Part shown: piece after piece, positions 47,602 to 62,600 of the stretch
How the letters are laid out: each line of letters opens with the position of its first letter
How positions within the stretch are numbered: position 1 is the first letter of the stretch
Assembly (NCBI GenBank): GCA_037576195.1
Contig: CM075103.1
Span: 36,531,250-36,595,249 of the forward strand
Source: Phytoseiulus persimilis
Taxonomy: Eukaryota > Arthropoda > Arachnida > Mesostigmata > Phytoseiidae
Length of the DNA: 64,000 nucleotides
Direction of reading: 5' to 3'
Program-made: the position numbers and the translations under genes
Notes under the pieces: generated by a model
The model's input: the letters and a program-made list of their open reading frames with translations, nothing else
The model's database searches: none
What the model was told of the DNA's origin: nothing

Positions 47602-50600
47602 ATGGGCCACGGCGCCAGCCACAGTCAGGCGTCGGGCGAGCGCTGGAAAAATAACGCTGAAATCAAACAACCGATGCCCGACGAGCCCACGGTGGAGAAA
47701 CGCTTCAACGAAGTTCTGGTCAGTTGATAGACTCGCTACCGGGAACGACGATCGGAAACTTTTCCCCATTCGCTCCCTCTGCTCCCTTGCTCTGAGTCAC
47801 TGGTACCATTTGTGAGATCCCGATGCCAATCTGCGCGAAGTCGGTTCCGTTTTCTTTGACGCGTTCTGTTTCTGGCGTTCCATGATTGTCGCGGTCGGCG
47901 TCGATATCTCGAAAAACACGGCTCCGCTGGTGTAGTCGGAGAGTTCGGAGTCCAGAGTCGCCGGCGCGTGCTGTCATGTGCTGCGGGAGCAGGCGATCCT
48001 GACATCGAAATGGGGAGCCCTCGACTTCCTGGAACGATTCCCTCTCGGTCCGAGAAGCGCCGGGGTGCTCCGCCCGCTCTTTTTCAGAATTCCCCCGGTC
48101 GAGAACCGCTCTGACGTTATCCATGTCAAGGTCGATGTCAACGACGACGACTCGACACAGCGCTCTTAGTGAACAACCGTGTACTTTTCGTTCCGAACGG
48201 CAGAAAATCGCTCTCCGAAAATGAAGATTCGAGCTGTCTGCGGAGCGTTCACGGCAAGTTCTCAGCAGATCGAGTTGACATTCCGTTCCGAATGCGGGAT
48301 GCACGCAGACCCTCAATCCGCCGTCGGTTCACGGTCATGTCGAAGTTGATGTCCAGCCATTCGGCGAGCAAGTGGAACACAAAGCCATCTATCGTGAGAC
48401 GTGCGACGGCGTTCCGATAGAATTTATGGCAGCAGCGCCGTCCGCCAATCTATCGGAATATAAATTGCAGCTGCTGTGTTTCTCGAGGTCCGAGGGCATC
48501 TCCGTTTTCTTCGTGGTTCTCGCTGGTGCCGCACGATGGGACACACGATAAGAGTCTCTATCGAGTTTCGTGCATTCTCCGGAAATCCGCTGATTCCATG
48601 TGACACTCCCGTCCAAAAGCTCTACTCCACCCCCAGAGGGCCGAAGAGCGCCAAAACTTGGTTTCTCGTCGATCGCACCGAGTCCGTTATTGTTTCTGAA
48701 AGCTCTGAAAAGTTCCTGTTGACGTTGTGGCAATCGTGTCGGAACTCGTGTTTGCTATCTGTATCACGGATCCACAGTGATCCGTCCGCGATCAAGGCGT
48801 GCGGTCGAGTAGAGAATAGTTTTTTTGGAACAATCGTTCCATTCGAGAGCCCTCGAGAGCTTTCCGGGTTGGGCTCTCGATAGCGCTAGCGACGAAGTTT
48901 ACGTTGTCGAAGCCGAAAAGCCGGGCATATGTTCACGCGATATCGACTTCTAGAGAGGTCTGAAGATCACCGAGCGTGACATTCAACTGGTTGCCGGCTG
49001 CCTTCCGTCCCTCCCTCGCTCGCGAGTTTCGTTGACTGCGACGACAACGACCACACCACAGCGACCGGAGTTGTTGGAGTCATCAACAACGCCCTCATGC
49101 AACCGTCATTTTTGAAAAACTCGCGCGCGCCAACCGGACCGCCGGTGTACTCCCTGTGGGCTTCCCTGATTCACTTTCGATTCAGTCCGAGATTTAGTCG
49201 CGTTGTTTGGTTCAGGTCGAGTCCCGTCAATGAAACCGTCGGGTTCCATTCTGATCCTCTCGGCTCTTCTTCGGATAGCACCTCCTACGAAACGGATCCC
49301 GTCCTGAGTTTGATAACAGCCTTATCGAGCCGCTTGCCTCTTACGGCGTTGGGATCGCGGTATTCGAACCGTAACAGGGACTTGGGCTGTGAAACGCCGC
49401 GCGTTGTTTCACTAGGCTGTTTGCCCGCTATCATCTGCACGCTTTGTATTGTCATCCAAAGTCGTCGCGTAACGCTTGCAGAATTAATCGATAACAGCCC
49501 CATTCTAAGACACAACCGTGACGACCGGAGCCCAGGTAGTTCATGCCTTGATAGATTACATGTTTTGGGCGTTCTTGTCAGCCAGTTCCGGGAATTCGAT
49601 ACAAGGAAGGTAATTGGGGGGTTTTGGAATCTACTCTTCGAGGCTTACACCATGACGTATCGTCCGCAAGCGACGGGAGTTTCCGATTGGAACCAATGGG
49701 ATGCTTACCACAAACTGTGACCGAACCGCGTAATTTTCCCCCGAGCAGATAAGTCGCATTCCTGTGCGGGGATTACCGATCCAGTCACTGAGCTCGAGGA
49801 ACGAGTTTAGGAAGGATTCACTCGAACCTGACATAGAGGAAAACAACCCTGATTGCGATCGATGACTGCGATTCCCGGGAGGTGACGGCGGGAGGAATTC
49901 CCAACCGCCTGAGAGGATCGCCGGCCGTGGATGATTCGCGTACCGTACGGAAAGGGCGTTAGGTTCCTCGAAAATCGGCACCCTGTCCGTTCTCGTTCGA
50001 AGTCGATCAGTCTGAAACTTTGTGGAAGAGAGCGACGCCTACTGGGGCTGCTGTTGTTCTCGCTGCTGCGGTCGCTGTTGTCGTGCTTTCCACTTCGGCA
50101 ACAATGAGGAGGCTTCACGATGAAGAGGAGTCATAAGCAGACCTGTCGACGGTTTCCTGCAGCTCATCCCTCCAGCCGGCCGTGTCTGAAGCTTGTCTGT
50201 GTCCCAGACAGGAAGGGACAAAGCAGCGAGAACGGACGAGTGCGAGATGGAGAAGCGAGCGAGTCTTCCTTTCTTCACGATTGATCTAGATGCGCGCGAA
50301 GCAGCGTCGCGACGTCGAGCCGCGGCTGACTTCGCGGCGACTCCATCCGCGAATCCTGGGGCTCATTGTCAACCCGAAGAGACGAAATCGAAGCTCGAGC
50401 TGTTTTCTCCGCTTCGATGCCCGCAGGTGGACTCCATCGCCTTTGTTCCGGACGCCTCCACTTTTAGATACAGGATTAGTGCACCAAGTCCGGTCGGAAC
50501 CGAATGTGTTCCATCCGGTCCTCTTTGATTCGATTCGGCTTCCCCGAAAGCTCAGTTTAGTCGTCCGAGTCGAAGCTTCTGGGGTCTGGTCGTTCGCGGT

Positions 50601-53600
50601 GATGTAACGCCGCGCCGCAGCGATTTCTTTTCGCAAAAATCAAGCTAATATATGGGAATCATGGATACGCGTTCCGTCAAAATGTCCGTCGTCTATCCGC
50701 GGCTCACTCGCTCCCCGACGTGACCGGTCGTTGTTTTGAGACTCGGGTTACGCCTGCGAATGTTTTGATTTCTGTCGAAAGTGGTCGACAGGCAACGCGC
50801 CTTGTAACCAGCAGGATGGACGCTCGAGCCCGTACTTCTCGTCGGGGTCCCGATTCAAGTGATCACGATTCTTGTCGCGAGCGACGCATGAATATAATGG
50901 ATTGGGGCTGTATTGCGTCAGTGTCGCTGACCACCGAAGAATAATTGTTTGTGAGGTGCGTAACCGTTAAACGCATGAAGATTCGATTCGCCCAGTGCCA
51001 AGCCCGGTTGACCCGCGCGATGCGCGCCGGCGACGCGATCGACGTCTCGCATTGTGTTGCCTTGGACCGCTGATATTGATCTATTGGTGGCGGTGGTCAA
51101 TGGAGCCCGCGGTCAGCGGATCCACTGACGCCAACTCGTTCCGGGGATCGCCGATGGAGCGAGCAAGCTGTCTGTTCGCGGAGATATCCCTCGCTGGGCG
51201 GACTCGCGCCAACTTTCGCTGCTTGTGCTCGCCCTGTTGAAACACTTCCACGGCAGACGCTGAATCATCTCATGAGATCAGCTTCCTCTCAATAACCTTG
51301 ACGTGCAGCGGACGATGCGAGCAGGCCGACCTCGTCATCCGCGGGAACGCTGTTTGGTTGTCCAGGACGAATGGGGAGTTTTCGGAGAGCTCGTCGAACC
51401 GCGAATATCCCGAGAGTTTCCTTTCCTAAGTAATCTACCGCTGCCGTCACAGACTCCTGAATGTGGATGCCCATGTGGTGTAGAATCCGATTCTCCTTAA
51501 AACTTCGTGTTGATGTTGTCTTTGATCCAACCCCGCGCGGGAGGCCAGCGGACCATTGTTGAGAAGTCGCTGTTTTGACGTCGTGGGGACTTCCGGGGTG
51601 TGTTCCCCTAAAGAGGCGTCGCAGGGGGATCCTTGACGTGATTCTTCGTTTTTCCCCCAACGCGGTCTTCAGACGAATGCATGACTCATACTTGAGTCGA
51701 TTCTGAAGGACTGGCGTTCGATTTGATCGATGTTGAGCTCGACGAGATGATGTCACGCTCCGAATTATCTGACAGCATGCATGCGTTCCGCTTGCCGCTG
51801 AGCACTGCAGAAGTTCTGCGATTCTGATTGACTCATCTTTTCGAAAACATCTCTCTACTCTTCACCCGACCGCTTGAATGTTGAACGCTCCCACTCAAGC
51901 TGTCGGAAGCGTTCTCTCATATCACGGTATTTTCAAAGAATTGGAGTCAAGTCTCCGGTTCCTCAACCGTCATCGGAAACAGCTCAATTCCAAAGATCGC
52001 GTCACGGTGAACCGTTCAAATGTATCAGAGCCCGCACCGCTCCGCTCTCAGTCGACACCTCCGATAACCTCTTCCGATTAAGAGATCTGGGATTGATAAA
52101 CGTCGCGAGTTTGAACTATGAAGCAAGCAGATCGTTCGGAGGTCATGCCATCGCGGAACATAAAGAGGACCATATTCGGCCGATTTAGCAGACCATGCGT
52201 TCATCCGCCCTCAAGCTCTCGATGGGCTCAACGGCGATCAATCCCGGGATCAGGGGTTTTGGTCCGACTGTTCATGTTCGGTCTCAAGTGGCTTCATGGA
52301 GTTCGACGGGCTCCGATCGGGAACTGAGTTGAAATTCATCGTCACCGTTTTGTTCATTCGTTCCTCGTTCCAAGGGGAGCTTCAGTTTTTGAGGATTAAT
52401 TTTTTCGAAAATGCATTGCCGTTGGGTTCTCATTTCGTTGCTCAATTCGTTCGGAAGCCGTCAGTCTGCTCAGTCATCGCACTGCACCGGGTTGCGGGTT
52501 CCTTGTGGCTTTCCGCTAGGTATTTGATCTTTGAGAGGACCACTTTCGCGCTTTCGCTGCTGAAGTCCCGGTCAGGATATAAAACGAATGTATCGGGCCT
52601 CTTTACTTTCAACTGGTTTGATGTCGAACACCATTGGAACGTTGACTGCAGGCTTACCGACCGCGAGATAGGCAGTGGTGTGTGTTTTCCAAGGTATACT
52701 CGCCACAACAATGACCACGCTCAAGGCGTGCTCACCAAGAATCCAGAAAATTCACCGAGCGATAGAACTTCTCCTTTCATTGAGCGTCTGCGTGTTCCTT
52801 GCCGCGAGCGACTAAATCGTGGTCTAGACAATCGCGATGAACAAATAGCTCCCTGGTGATGCTAAGATGCGATTTATCGCATCTTTGTTTGCTCCTCTGA
52901 AGCTGCTCCCATTGGCGCCACTCAGCTGATTCGAACGATGAAATTCCCAGGATACTTCAATGCTCTGTCAGCCCAGACCGGTATACGGAAGATGGGAGCA
53001 GCCCATTTGTCCACAGAAAATTTCTTTCGGGGATCAGGGGCCTGCAGATGGGAGCTGACGCGGTGTCCGCTCGTTCTGATCACGCGATTCAAACACGTGA
53101 TATTGAGTTGTCTCTTTGTAAACATGAGCAACATCGATGTCGGAGTCGATCTGAATATAGAACGTCACGACCCTGATGAAAACCAGAGATATCGTTGAGA
53201 AGATATCGCTCTCTGTTGGTATCTGAATTCCCCACTTGTCTGATCATAGAAGAGGGTGGAACATGGAACGCGATGGTTACCGAGGATGGTACCTCTTGTC
53301 GGACCGCGTCGTAGCTCGCACTCAGGCTACCAGTGCGCTATCATGGCGGGCGAGAATTGATAGTTTGCGTCGCTGCCACTCTTCTTTTCCACCCAGGTCT
53401 CGTTCACGTGTCGAGCGCGTCCGTTCGTTGTAGTCCGAATTCGGGACTAGATTGTCGTGCTGTAAGCGTTGCACCCGGTCATTTGGCAGATAAGCCTGTT
53501 CCTCGCCGTTCGACGGACGCCGAGGACCTTTTTTGAATGAGCCCACTTCAAGTTGTTCAGCGATTCCAGCCAAGTCGCTTCGTGGGGTGAACAGGTTGAC

Positions 53601-56600
53601 TGAACACCGTAGCATGCCGTCGGAGCGATTTCCAGGTGGAAGAGAGTCAATGCAGTTGGCAGAGAGCGGTTGTGTGACTCCGGTTTCGGACTCACTATGG
53701 TTATAAGGAACGGGGATTTGCGCCTCGAACATGCCTGCGATGGGTTCAAGACGAGATTCGCTCAAGCGTCTTCCGTGAGAACAAATGCGGAAGCTCCCTA
53801 CCCGAGTCATCGTTGCTGTGGGTCTATTTCCAGCCTGCACCCCGAGGGTGGGGATTCACCAACTACCACGGATACTGCTACCCCTCCGGGCCTCTGGTGC
53901 ACTCCAAGCGTTCTGATGTTTCCCTATTTGGAAATTCATTGCCGTCTCGAAATCCGAGCGATTTCGAAGCGAGCCTGCGAGCACGCGGTCCCAGACCTTC
54001 AGATCAAACGGAAGCTATCGATTTATGGTCTCTCGTGGGTAGTATAATAGTTATAGATGTGGCAGCTCCTAGAGCATCGTGGGGAGATCGTGCGCTTCAA
54101 ACGTTCAGAAGTTCTCACAACTGAAAGCGGGAAAGAGCCAGACTTCCCGCACCGAAATCAGTAACTCGATTGAAAACCGACAGAGTTTCCGCGGTTGGCG
54201 GGGGAAAATCGTCTGCCACCAGACCAGCGGGTCACGTGAGAATTCCGAACGATGCCATGTACATATTGGAAACATGAGCTTCCCGCTGGTGCGCTTCGTT
54301 TCTTCCCATATTTGAATTTCTCGTCATTTTTGCGTCAAGCCGGAACGAGGTTATGATATTTAACGGTGATCCCTTGGGCGTTCTTCTTAGTGCCGAAAGC
54401 GTGCATGATTCCAAAGCATCCAGCGGCCCGAAAACTTCCGTGGAATCGAGGGATCATGAATGCAAAGTGGAATCGGAATGATTTCCCATTGCATCCTCAG
54501 GATTGCAGAAGTGTCGTGCTCTGGTTTCCGCATTTCCAACCTACTCCCCCTGATCAACGACCCAAATGAACTGTCGTTATCGTATGTGTTCGGCGATTTT
54601 CTCACGACTGGCAACAACCGTCGCGGTTGGCTGTCAAGTGGCTCCTTGTTCGACGGTGAACAAATATCTTCCACGCGATTTTGGCAAACGACGACGACGC
54701 GCGCTGAAAGCAAACTTCGACAAGAGCGAGATTAGCGAGATGATCACGGATTTTCGGAGAAAAGAGATAGGATGAACATTCCGTTGAAGCGTGCTGCCCG
54801 AAACGGGAAAGCACGAGACGCTCTCCGGCGATAACTGTGTTGAACTTTGTCGTTGGACCCTCAGTTTCAGCAAGTCCTGATTCCAACGCGTGCGGCTTTC
54901 CGAAGAGCGAATCGGAAGCGAAAACTTTGTTGGAGACTTTGTTTCGCGTCGGATTCAGCCGATCACCTTTCCCCCATCTGAACTGAAAATAGGGGCTATT
55001 TTCATCGGTCCTTGAGACGTGATATTCGGTTTTTGTCCGCGCGAGGGGGACAGCAATTGTGACCGACGTGAGAAGCCTTATGGGCGAACCGCGGGGAGTG
55101 TCTCAGCTGTCGACGATGCGCCGAGTTCGTACATCGCAAATGGCAGAAGAAAAACTCCTCTAAAGGTCTCCCCGAACGATTCCGATTACACTTTCACTCT
55201 AGCGGCTCCTATTAACTTACTGCGCGTTGGGGTTTGCCAAGGGTGTCCTTGAATGTCAGCGCATAGTTGAAGACCACTGGTGTTGTCGAGTCGTTTTTCA
55301 GCAAAGGGAATCATTCCGAATCTATGAATCCACCTTGAGAATTTCAATTATGCTTCGTCTCGATTGGAACTTCTGGACCCTGGTTGTTATCCTCGAGGGT
55401 TGGTCAGCAACATAAGTGAATCTAATGGGTTTCACAGTTTCATTCTGACCCCGGAGCCCCCCCCCCCAGTTGTTCCTCGACTTTTTCAGAATAGGTCAGA
55501 ATCGGCCACTAGATTCGACTCCACTACATGCGTTAGCGATGCAAACGGTCGGAGAAAATTTCTTCCGAAACACGACCGTGTCCTTGAATTGGCCAGTATT
55601 TTGCCGAGCTGATCAATGATAGAATATTGCATACTTCGTGCTTCCACCGTTTGCCTCTCTTATTTCCTACATCTTTCCAAGAGTTCCGCGTTCCCTAAGA
55701 GTCGGAAACATTTGACTCCGGTAACGGCAGCTCGGGCCGCTCATCAAAGCGTCATCATGTGAAAGGGATTCCTCTCATTTTCAAGCGGTCCCCGTTCTGG
55801 GTCGAATCGCGCTCAAGAACGTGAGTTCTCTCAGTGCGCTCTCTCGACCAAGCGAGAGTTTCCTCATGAACGATAACCACCGATTGCGAAACGGGTAAAA
55901 CGCCGGACCCTGAGTTGATCGGAGTTCTAATTGTCAGCGCGGAACCATATTCTCGATTATCAGCTGAATCCTAAGATGAGAGAAACGATATCTCCTCGAG
56001 CTGCCGTTCGGAGATATCAGAGATCATTGCATGGATTCGAGCGAGCAAGCGAGAACCCGACTGCTGGAGCCGCCAAGCGAAATATCCGGTCATCTTTCTC
56101 CAGTGAAACGGAGTCTCTCGTTGATGACCATTGTGCAGTCAGAAGCCGACCTGTGAAAGAATCAGTCGGCGGTGACTAGAAATGAATCGAGGGCGTTCCC
56201 TGTTTTGGATTGTGTCCGGCCGTAGATCGCCTGCGCCGTGGAGACGGAGATATTCCAAACATCCTTGGATCTCCTCCAACGCTCCCGGAGGCACTGTTGA
56301 ATAGATCCTTGTTTCCTGAAAACAGCAATATTCGCGTGTAAAGCCTTTCGATCGATTGCTGAGCTTCGAACGTACAAACCGCTACAGTAGATCAGAGCTC
56401 CGATTAGAGAGTACAGGGAACGGATCGCGGCGGAATCGGATGATCCCCGTTCTCGATCTGCTACCCCACCAAATCAACGCCGAGAGGTCAGAGGTCGGGA
56501 AGGGTGGTCGGACAAGCGGTGGATCAGCAGCTGAATGGTAGTCGACGCTCCAGTTTGAGGCCGAAGTCGCGCGATTGACTCTTGGTGGTTTGCTTGTCAA

Positions 56601-59600
56601 AGCTGAACGCGCCGAGGGATGTTGACGCCCGGAGATGACAGACAACTATTCGGGTGTTATGAAAAGGACAAGAGGCACTTTGGAAACGCCATGGAAGTTC
56701 ACGGACCTTGGTCGCCGAGCGAAAGCGCGATGAAATCGAATGACATCGCGACAGAAATGGGAATGACAACGCAACCCGTTGTCGTAACCAACGGCCTTTC
56801 GGCCGGAGGAAATCGGCCCCGAGGTTCTGGTTGAAGGAGCTGCGAAACCGAACGCAAAGGGCATTGGCGGACTCCGTTTGAAATCAACGAGTTATTTAGG
56901 AGCCCCGGGGGCGGAGGGTGCCGTCTTAAGAGCCCGCGAGCGGACTTCCTTCCGAAAGAACAGGTTCCGTTGACGATGAAATTCCGCCGTGCCCAACAAA
57001 AGCAATCGGTGATCGGCTCGAAGAGGGTGGGCAAGAACCACCGTTAAGAGAGGCGGTTGCGTACCGACGTTCAACCGGATGAGTTGAGCCAGTTACCACA
57101 AATAATCGTTCCATGGAGAAGGGGCGCGCACAATTGACGTGGAAGCGCACGGTCATGGCAACAACACGACACCATACAACGTGTTTTGCAATCCTTAATC
57201 CGTTTTCATTTCTCGATGATCGGATACCGTTCGAAGTCCCGACCTCACTTGTCAGACGACTTGCCGAATTGGAACTCGGCTCACGGAACGGTGCTCACTC
57301 GAAGGTTTGCAGACAACAATGGAATGTTCTCCGAACATGAATTCGTCGTCATCGTGCGGGGTTAGATCTGGTCGGTTGTCCAAGCCCCGACCCTACCGGC
57401 TACCCTTTGAGAACAGAGAGCGGAAGTTACCCCGTCCTACTGCAACAGCGATCCTGCTTTTCATTTCTCTCAAATGAATTCCGTAAGACTCGGAAAGACC
57501 AATGGATCGGTGTAACGATTGATGTGTGTTGATGGATGATTGACGACCATCCTCCCAAACTCAACGAATTGTCACATGCAAATCGTTGAAATTTCGACTT
57601 GGTTGTAGGGAAATCGTGAAGTTGTCTCTTCTCCGAGTTGCTCCGTTGACATGGGACAGCGTCAACTGTCGGTCGAAGCTGAACAGAAGCGAGATTCCGA
57701 GACCGTTTGCTGTCGAACGCATAATGAGTCATGACTTTAACAAGTGCTTCTCGTCGAGCCGTCGCGTCGCGTAAACACGCGGGCGTAAGAGTTTTCAGTC
57801 AAATCGGTCGAATCCTTCTCAAATCACCCGTGATTACCAATCAGCGATCGAGCTGCTAGCGGCCTCAATCCCTATCCTGTTCGTCAGTAGATCACGACAG
57901 CTGACGCAGTTTCTCTCTCCGAACGACGACACACTGCTGCTCCAGAGAGTCTTCTCATTCAGAGCCTAAATTGACCTCTAGAACGACTCCGCCGGAATGT
58001 ACCGTTGTCCTTCGCAGTCATGGAAGAGTTTCCGTTCCGATGGATGGCCGCTCGGTACGAGCTGCCGCAACACTCCGTATTGCCCAGGGAGCCTCTCGAA
58101 CCGTTCTGAGCTCGAGCAAGTCGTAGTTATTCCGGATGCTCCAGAAGTAGGCATCAGCGCTACTAAACAGCTCAATCGGCGTTGTAGAGGCATCTTGCAG
58201 CACTGGCCTTCGCGAACTCATCTTGGGCTAGGTGACGCTGATGGATTCCTACACTCCTCCAGATACATATCTCGAATTTCTAGCCGCATGAGAGAGTGCA
58301 TGCGCGCGCGCCACACCGTGTTAACTGAAGCGATAAGTCATCCGGTTTTCTCTCACCCTCGCATAGTCGTTGGTTAACCCGGCAACCAGCTCCTTGTGTG
58401 GAGGCAGTTCAAGCCTCGTGACCTTGAATCGACCGAGCAACCATACAGCATCACCGGATAAGGCAACTTGGCGCGCGGAAGATCCTGATAACATTTTAAT
58501 TAGCAACGATGTTTTCGAGAATTGTTATCCATGTCGAAGCGCAGAGCCATCCTTCGCGCGTCGATCGAGCGTTTTAGAGTAGTTACTCGGGTTCGCAGCC
58601 GTCTCTATGTCATTCTGCGCACCCGATTCGGAGAAACTGTTCGCTCCATACCTTCTGGCTCCTCACAGTTATACGAGAGTTTCCGTTTTTCCGAAAATAC
58701 CGAAGCGTCACTGCACGCAGCGATGACACGATTTACAAGTGAGTCGACCGAACGGGCAAAATGTCGTGACGCCGAAAAGTCATAATGGCCGGGCGGATCA
58801 AGTGGAAACGGCAGATTATCGGAAACTATCCATGGCTTTGTGGTGGCGAGTGGCCAAGGTTCCCATAGAAGGTGACTTCATGACTGATTCTGTCCCGGGA
58901 CTCCATCCCGAGAATCGATGTTCCCGGATGAGCTTTCGACCGAATGTAGAAACGGAACCAAGAATGAACGGCCCACCCATCATCACCCCTCGCTCTATGA
59001 AACAATCACCTGATTGACTAAGATATCACCCCGCTCTGAGACCACGGCTCGGGGTATTGATAGGTGCTTCCACGGTTGTGGGACTGTGTGAATTTCCTCG
59101 GAGCAGTTGCCTCAGTTGTGACCTTAGAAAGACCCTTGTGTGTCGAACACTGAAAAGCCGAACAAAATTGTGCGGCCGACCAGAAAGCCAGCAGCTCGTT
59201 CGGGTCGATTCAACCGTTTCCAAATGACTATGCTCCGCTCGCTGTGCGGAATCACCATTATTTCTTTCTCATTCCCGTTCTTTCTTCTTGCAGAACTTGA
59301 TGGACCTTCCCCCGGATAAAGCGAAAGTTTTGAAGAACTACGACTCGCAGAAGAAATGGGAGATCGTGTGCGACCAGGTTTGTTCTCAACGCACCGCAGA
59401 GCGAACTTTTCACCGAGAGGCATCCCGACCATCGGAAGCTCTTTCCGTGAAATATTCTCAGATATCTGCCTGGGTTGCGCATCCACGAAAAACTGAATCA
59501 CTGACGAGGAAACATGAGGGCTGTTTCGAGTTTCCGTCTCTGTCGTATTTATGCTATGCTTTGCGATGAGAACGCGATGTTCTTTGGGGAAGAAGCTGCA

Positions 59601-62600
59601 CTTCTGAGATAATTTGCTCAGGCGATGGAGTTCTTTGTGTTCGTCATCTCGCAACGTTTCGCGAAGCTTCAGAGGTGAAGGCCGCGCCTATGCGTTTTGT
59701 CGCTGATCGATGATCAATGCGTTTCACGAATTCGATCGCCAACTGAGAGCCGCACTATGGTCTACTTCCTGAATGAACTCGTTATGCGCCGAACCCGTCA
59801 TTCTCCTGGAGTTATCTAGGGTCGTATCGAGGAATCGGTCGCAAAAAAATTAACACAAATAATTAGATAGCGCTCCACATTCTTGGATCTGACACCGTCG
59901 AAGCTGAGGTGAGCGCAGCTCTTCACAGGACTCGATCGTTCATTTGCAGGAAAAAATGACAGCGAAGCAAGCTCCGTCGTTTTATCTTTCGAAGCTGACC
60001 ACGTATTTAGATCCTAAAGCGCCAAGATCAACCAAGGTAACAACGTGTCTGGAATCCTCACCGGCCGCACCTTTCGCTGAAGCTTTCTACTCTTTCTTTC
60101 ATGCTCAGGTATTTCCGTACTTGCTTGCTACCTGTCAACCTGTGGGTTTGGTCGAACGAGGGTTTGCGTGTGCGTGTGTGGTTTACCCTAGTCCGGAACG
60201 AAAGGTGCCTCGATTCATTCCGAAACGGATTCTATTTGAATAGAAGCAACGTGGACGAGAACGGGCACGCCCGTTTCTCGACCTCCTGCTGAGAAACGCT
60301 CTCCGCTGTTTTAACGATCTCCGAGACCATCGACTTAAGACTCGGATGGGACTTCATGGTTTTCTCCACGTTCTTGAGCCATCGGAAAGAAAATTCGTGA
60401 TTCGAGCAAACAATCTGGGCCAAAACGACTCTCCTGCTCAGTGGGGGGTACCGGGGAACTGAGGAACTCAATAATTTGTATTGTACATCTTCTTGCTGCG
60501 TGGATTTTTTCACCGAACTGCAGTGTCGTATTGTGTACTTCACAATCGGAGACGAATGTTTCGTCCCCATGATGCAATACGCTCCGGAAACTCTGGTGAG
60601 AAGAAAGCAGTCTTTGTGAGAAGCTTCGCTAGTGTCCAGAGGCTGGCTTGCCTCCGTCAACTTGAGCTGGCGTAACGGGGACAATATGAACCTTTGCATC
60701 CGAGCGGCTCGGGATTGCTCTGTCGCTTCTGGATTCCGAGATCTGTGATGATGTCCGCATGTTGCATCCTGAGCTACCGTCTGGCACCCACGTAGCGGGT
60801 GCGCGTCAACTGAGCCCGCGGGTCAAACCTGGGCACGGATTCATCCTGATGACGCCAGGCTGTAGTGGCGCCCGAGCCTGGTGGACTCTGAGGCCCAGTT
60901 GAAACCGGAGCCCACTTGACGCGCACCCCTCTCTGTGTAACGGGGCGCAGTCCCGGCATGTGAACTTTGTCGAGGCTTCGGAAACTTTCGCATGCTTTTT
61001 CCCCTGAGAACACCTTCGATAATCCGTTCATTTCTTCACCCAGTCGTTGTTTTGGAATCAATCAATGTTCGGAGATCTATTCTCGAAATAATTCGAGCGA
61101 TCTCCGAGTAGCAATATTCACTTTCGTTGTGAAAAAAACTGATGCTGACGTCCATTGTGAAAGTACACTAATTTCTAACATCTGTGTAGCGTCGACGAAC
61201 CCTCGGCAACTCCAAGTCGACTCAAATTCTCCGAGATTTAGAAATCTCATTGAGGACAAATAACATCGAGTGAGTTGATCGTGTCTTTCCGTAGTTGAAC
61301 TATTTCCGTCCGAATGTCCGTCGGTCTTCCTGCTGTGCGACCGGACTCAAACTTTGATTGCTCTCCGTAGGTGGGTCCGGGAGTTCTTGAATGAGGACAA
61401 CAAGGGCCTTGAAGTTTTGATAGACTACCTAAGTTTTCAACTGGAAATTCTCAAGTGAGTGCCTTTTTCACCTGGGCCCTCCAGCCGTGGAGGGCCCCTC
61501 TCCTATTGCGGGTGCAGTTCACTTGATTCCGAGGAGAGTATTTAACCTGAACTCAAAAAAGGTTCGACCTCGGGAAGGGAGACACGTTGTCGGGCGACGA
61601 TGGACCCCAGTCCCTCGGATACTCCTCGGTCATCACGACGCAGAGCGCGCCCTCGCTGCAAAGAACGAAGTCTCTCGGACCATACGACAGGTAAATCCAT
61701 GGCGACGGCACCCCTGGTGATGTAAGGGTTGGAAAAAAAAAAACTCTTCCAACAGCCTCAGCCGACTACATAATGATGCACGCTCTTGATTTTGTCCTTG
61801 CAACGTTTTCTGCCACGCATCGTTCTGTGCTTTATGTATGAGTATTCCTCGGATCGTCTCCGAGTGACGCACGAGACTCCTCATTGTAGTCCTCACATCA
61901 CGAGAGAGTAGGCTTTGCCCGAGAAAGTTTTGATACGGAAGGGAACGAGGCATTAAATTCTTGAAAGCGGCTGCGATTGAAGCAGTCAGTGGTGTGGGTG
62001 GCATCCATGCAAAATCCCTCGTCGTAGAATCATAACCCGCAGTTGCACCGAAGGGCACAACAGCACGATTGAGAGGTTCCTTGTTTTTCACTAACAACTG
62101 TTTTGAAGGACTTCGACTGCTGGATGCTCGTTCCGTCGAAACCCGTCCAAAAGATACCATGCACTGGATTTTACTGTACGCGCACTCGCTATGTCTTCAT
62201 ACCCACCGAATCCGCATGTCGCAAGGACCGGCAAAGAGCGCCTTATGACGTTTCCGAGGTTTCCCAGTTCCCAGTCGACCCGTTGTCGTACTTGTTTCAT
62301 CCCGCATGCCCGAAGTCGCGAGCTTTCGTGAAGAACTCGTTGTGATGTCGCGTAGAACCGCATTTCATTGCCTGTCAGAGTCAGCTGCTCAGGAGGCCGC
62401 GGTCGGCCTGTTGCCTCTGTGGCTTTCATCAAGTCCTCGAGTTTTACGCAAGAACGAGAACCGTTTCAGCCCGACGGGAGGCACTCCGAAGTTGAAGCGA
62501 AGACCCACGCACAAGCTACTGAGCCGGCTGAACATGGGCGAGGCCGAAGACGACATCCACGTCTGTATCATGTGTCTCAGAGCCATCATGAACAATAAGG

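Noticed and set aside
47720-48316. 198-codon minus-strand frame inside the first formin intron
   Set aside because: It starts next to the exon 1 donor, has no recognised domain, and phrases in it occur in several frames; probably chance or decayed repeat.
52296-52859. 187-codon plus-strand frame in the formin intron
   Set aside because: No recognisable family or splice context; a minus-strand frame overlaps it with equal plausibility.
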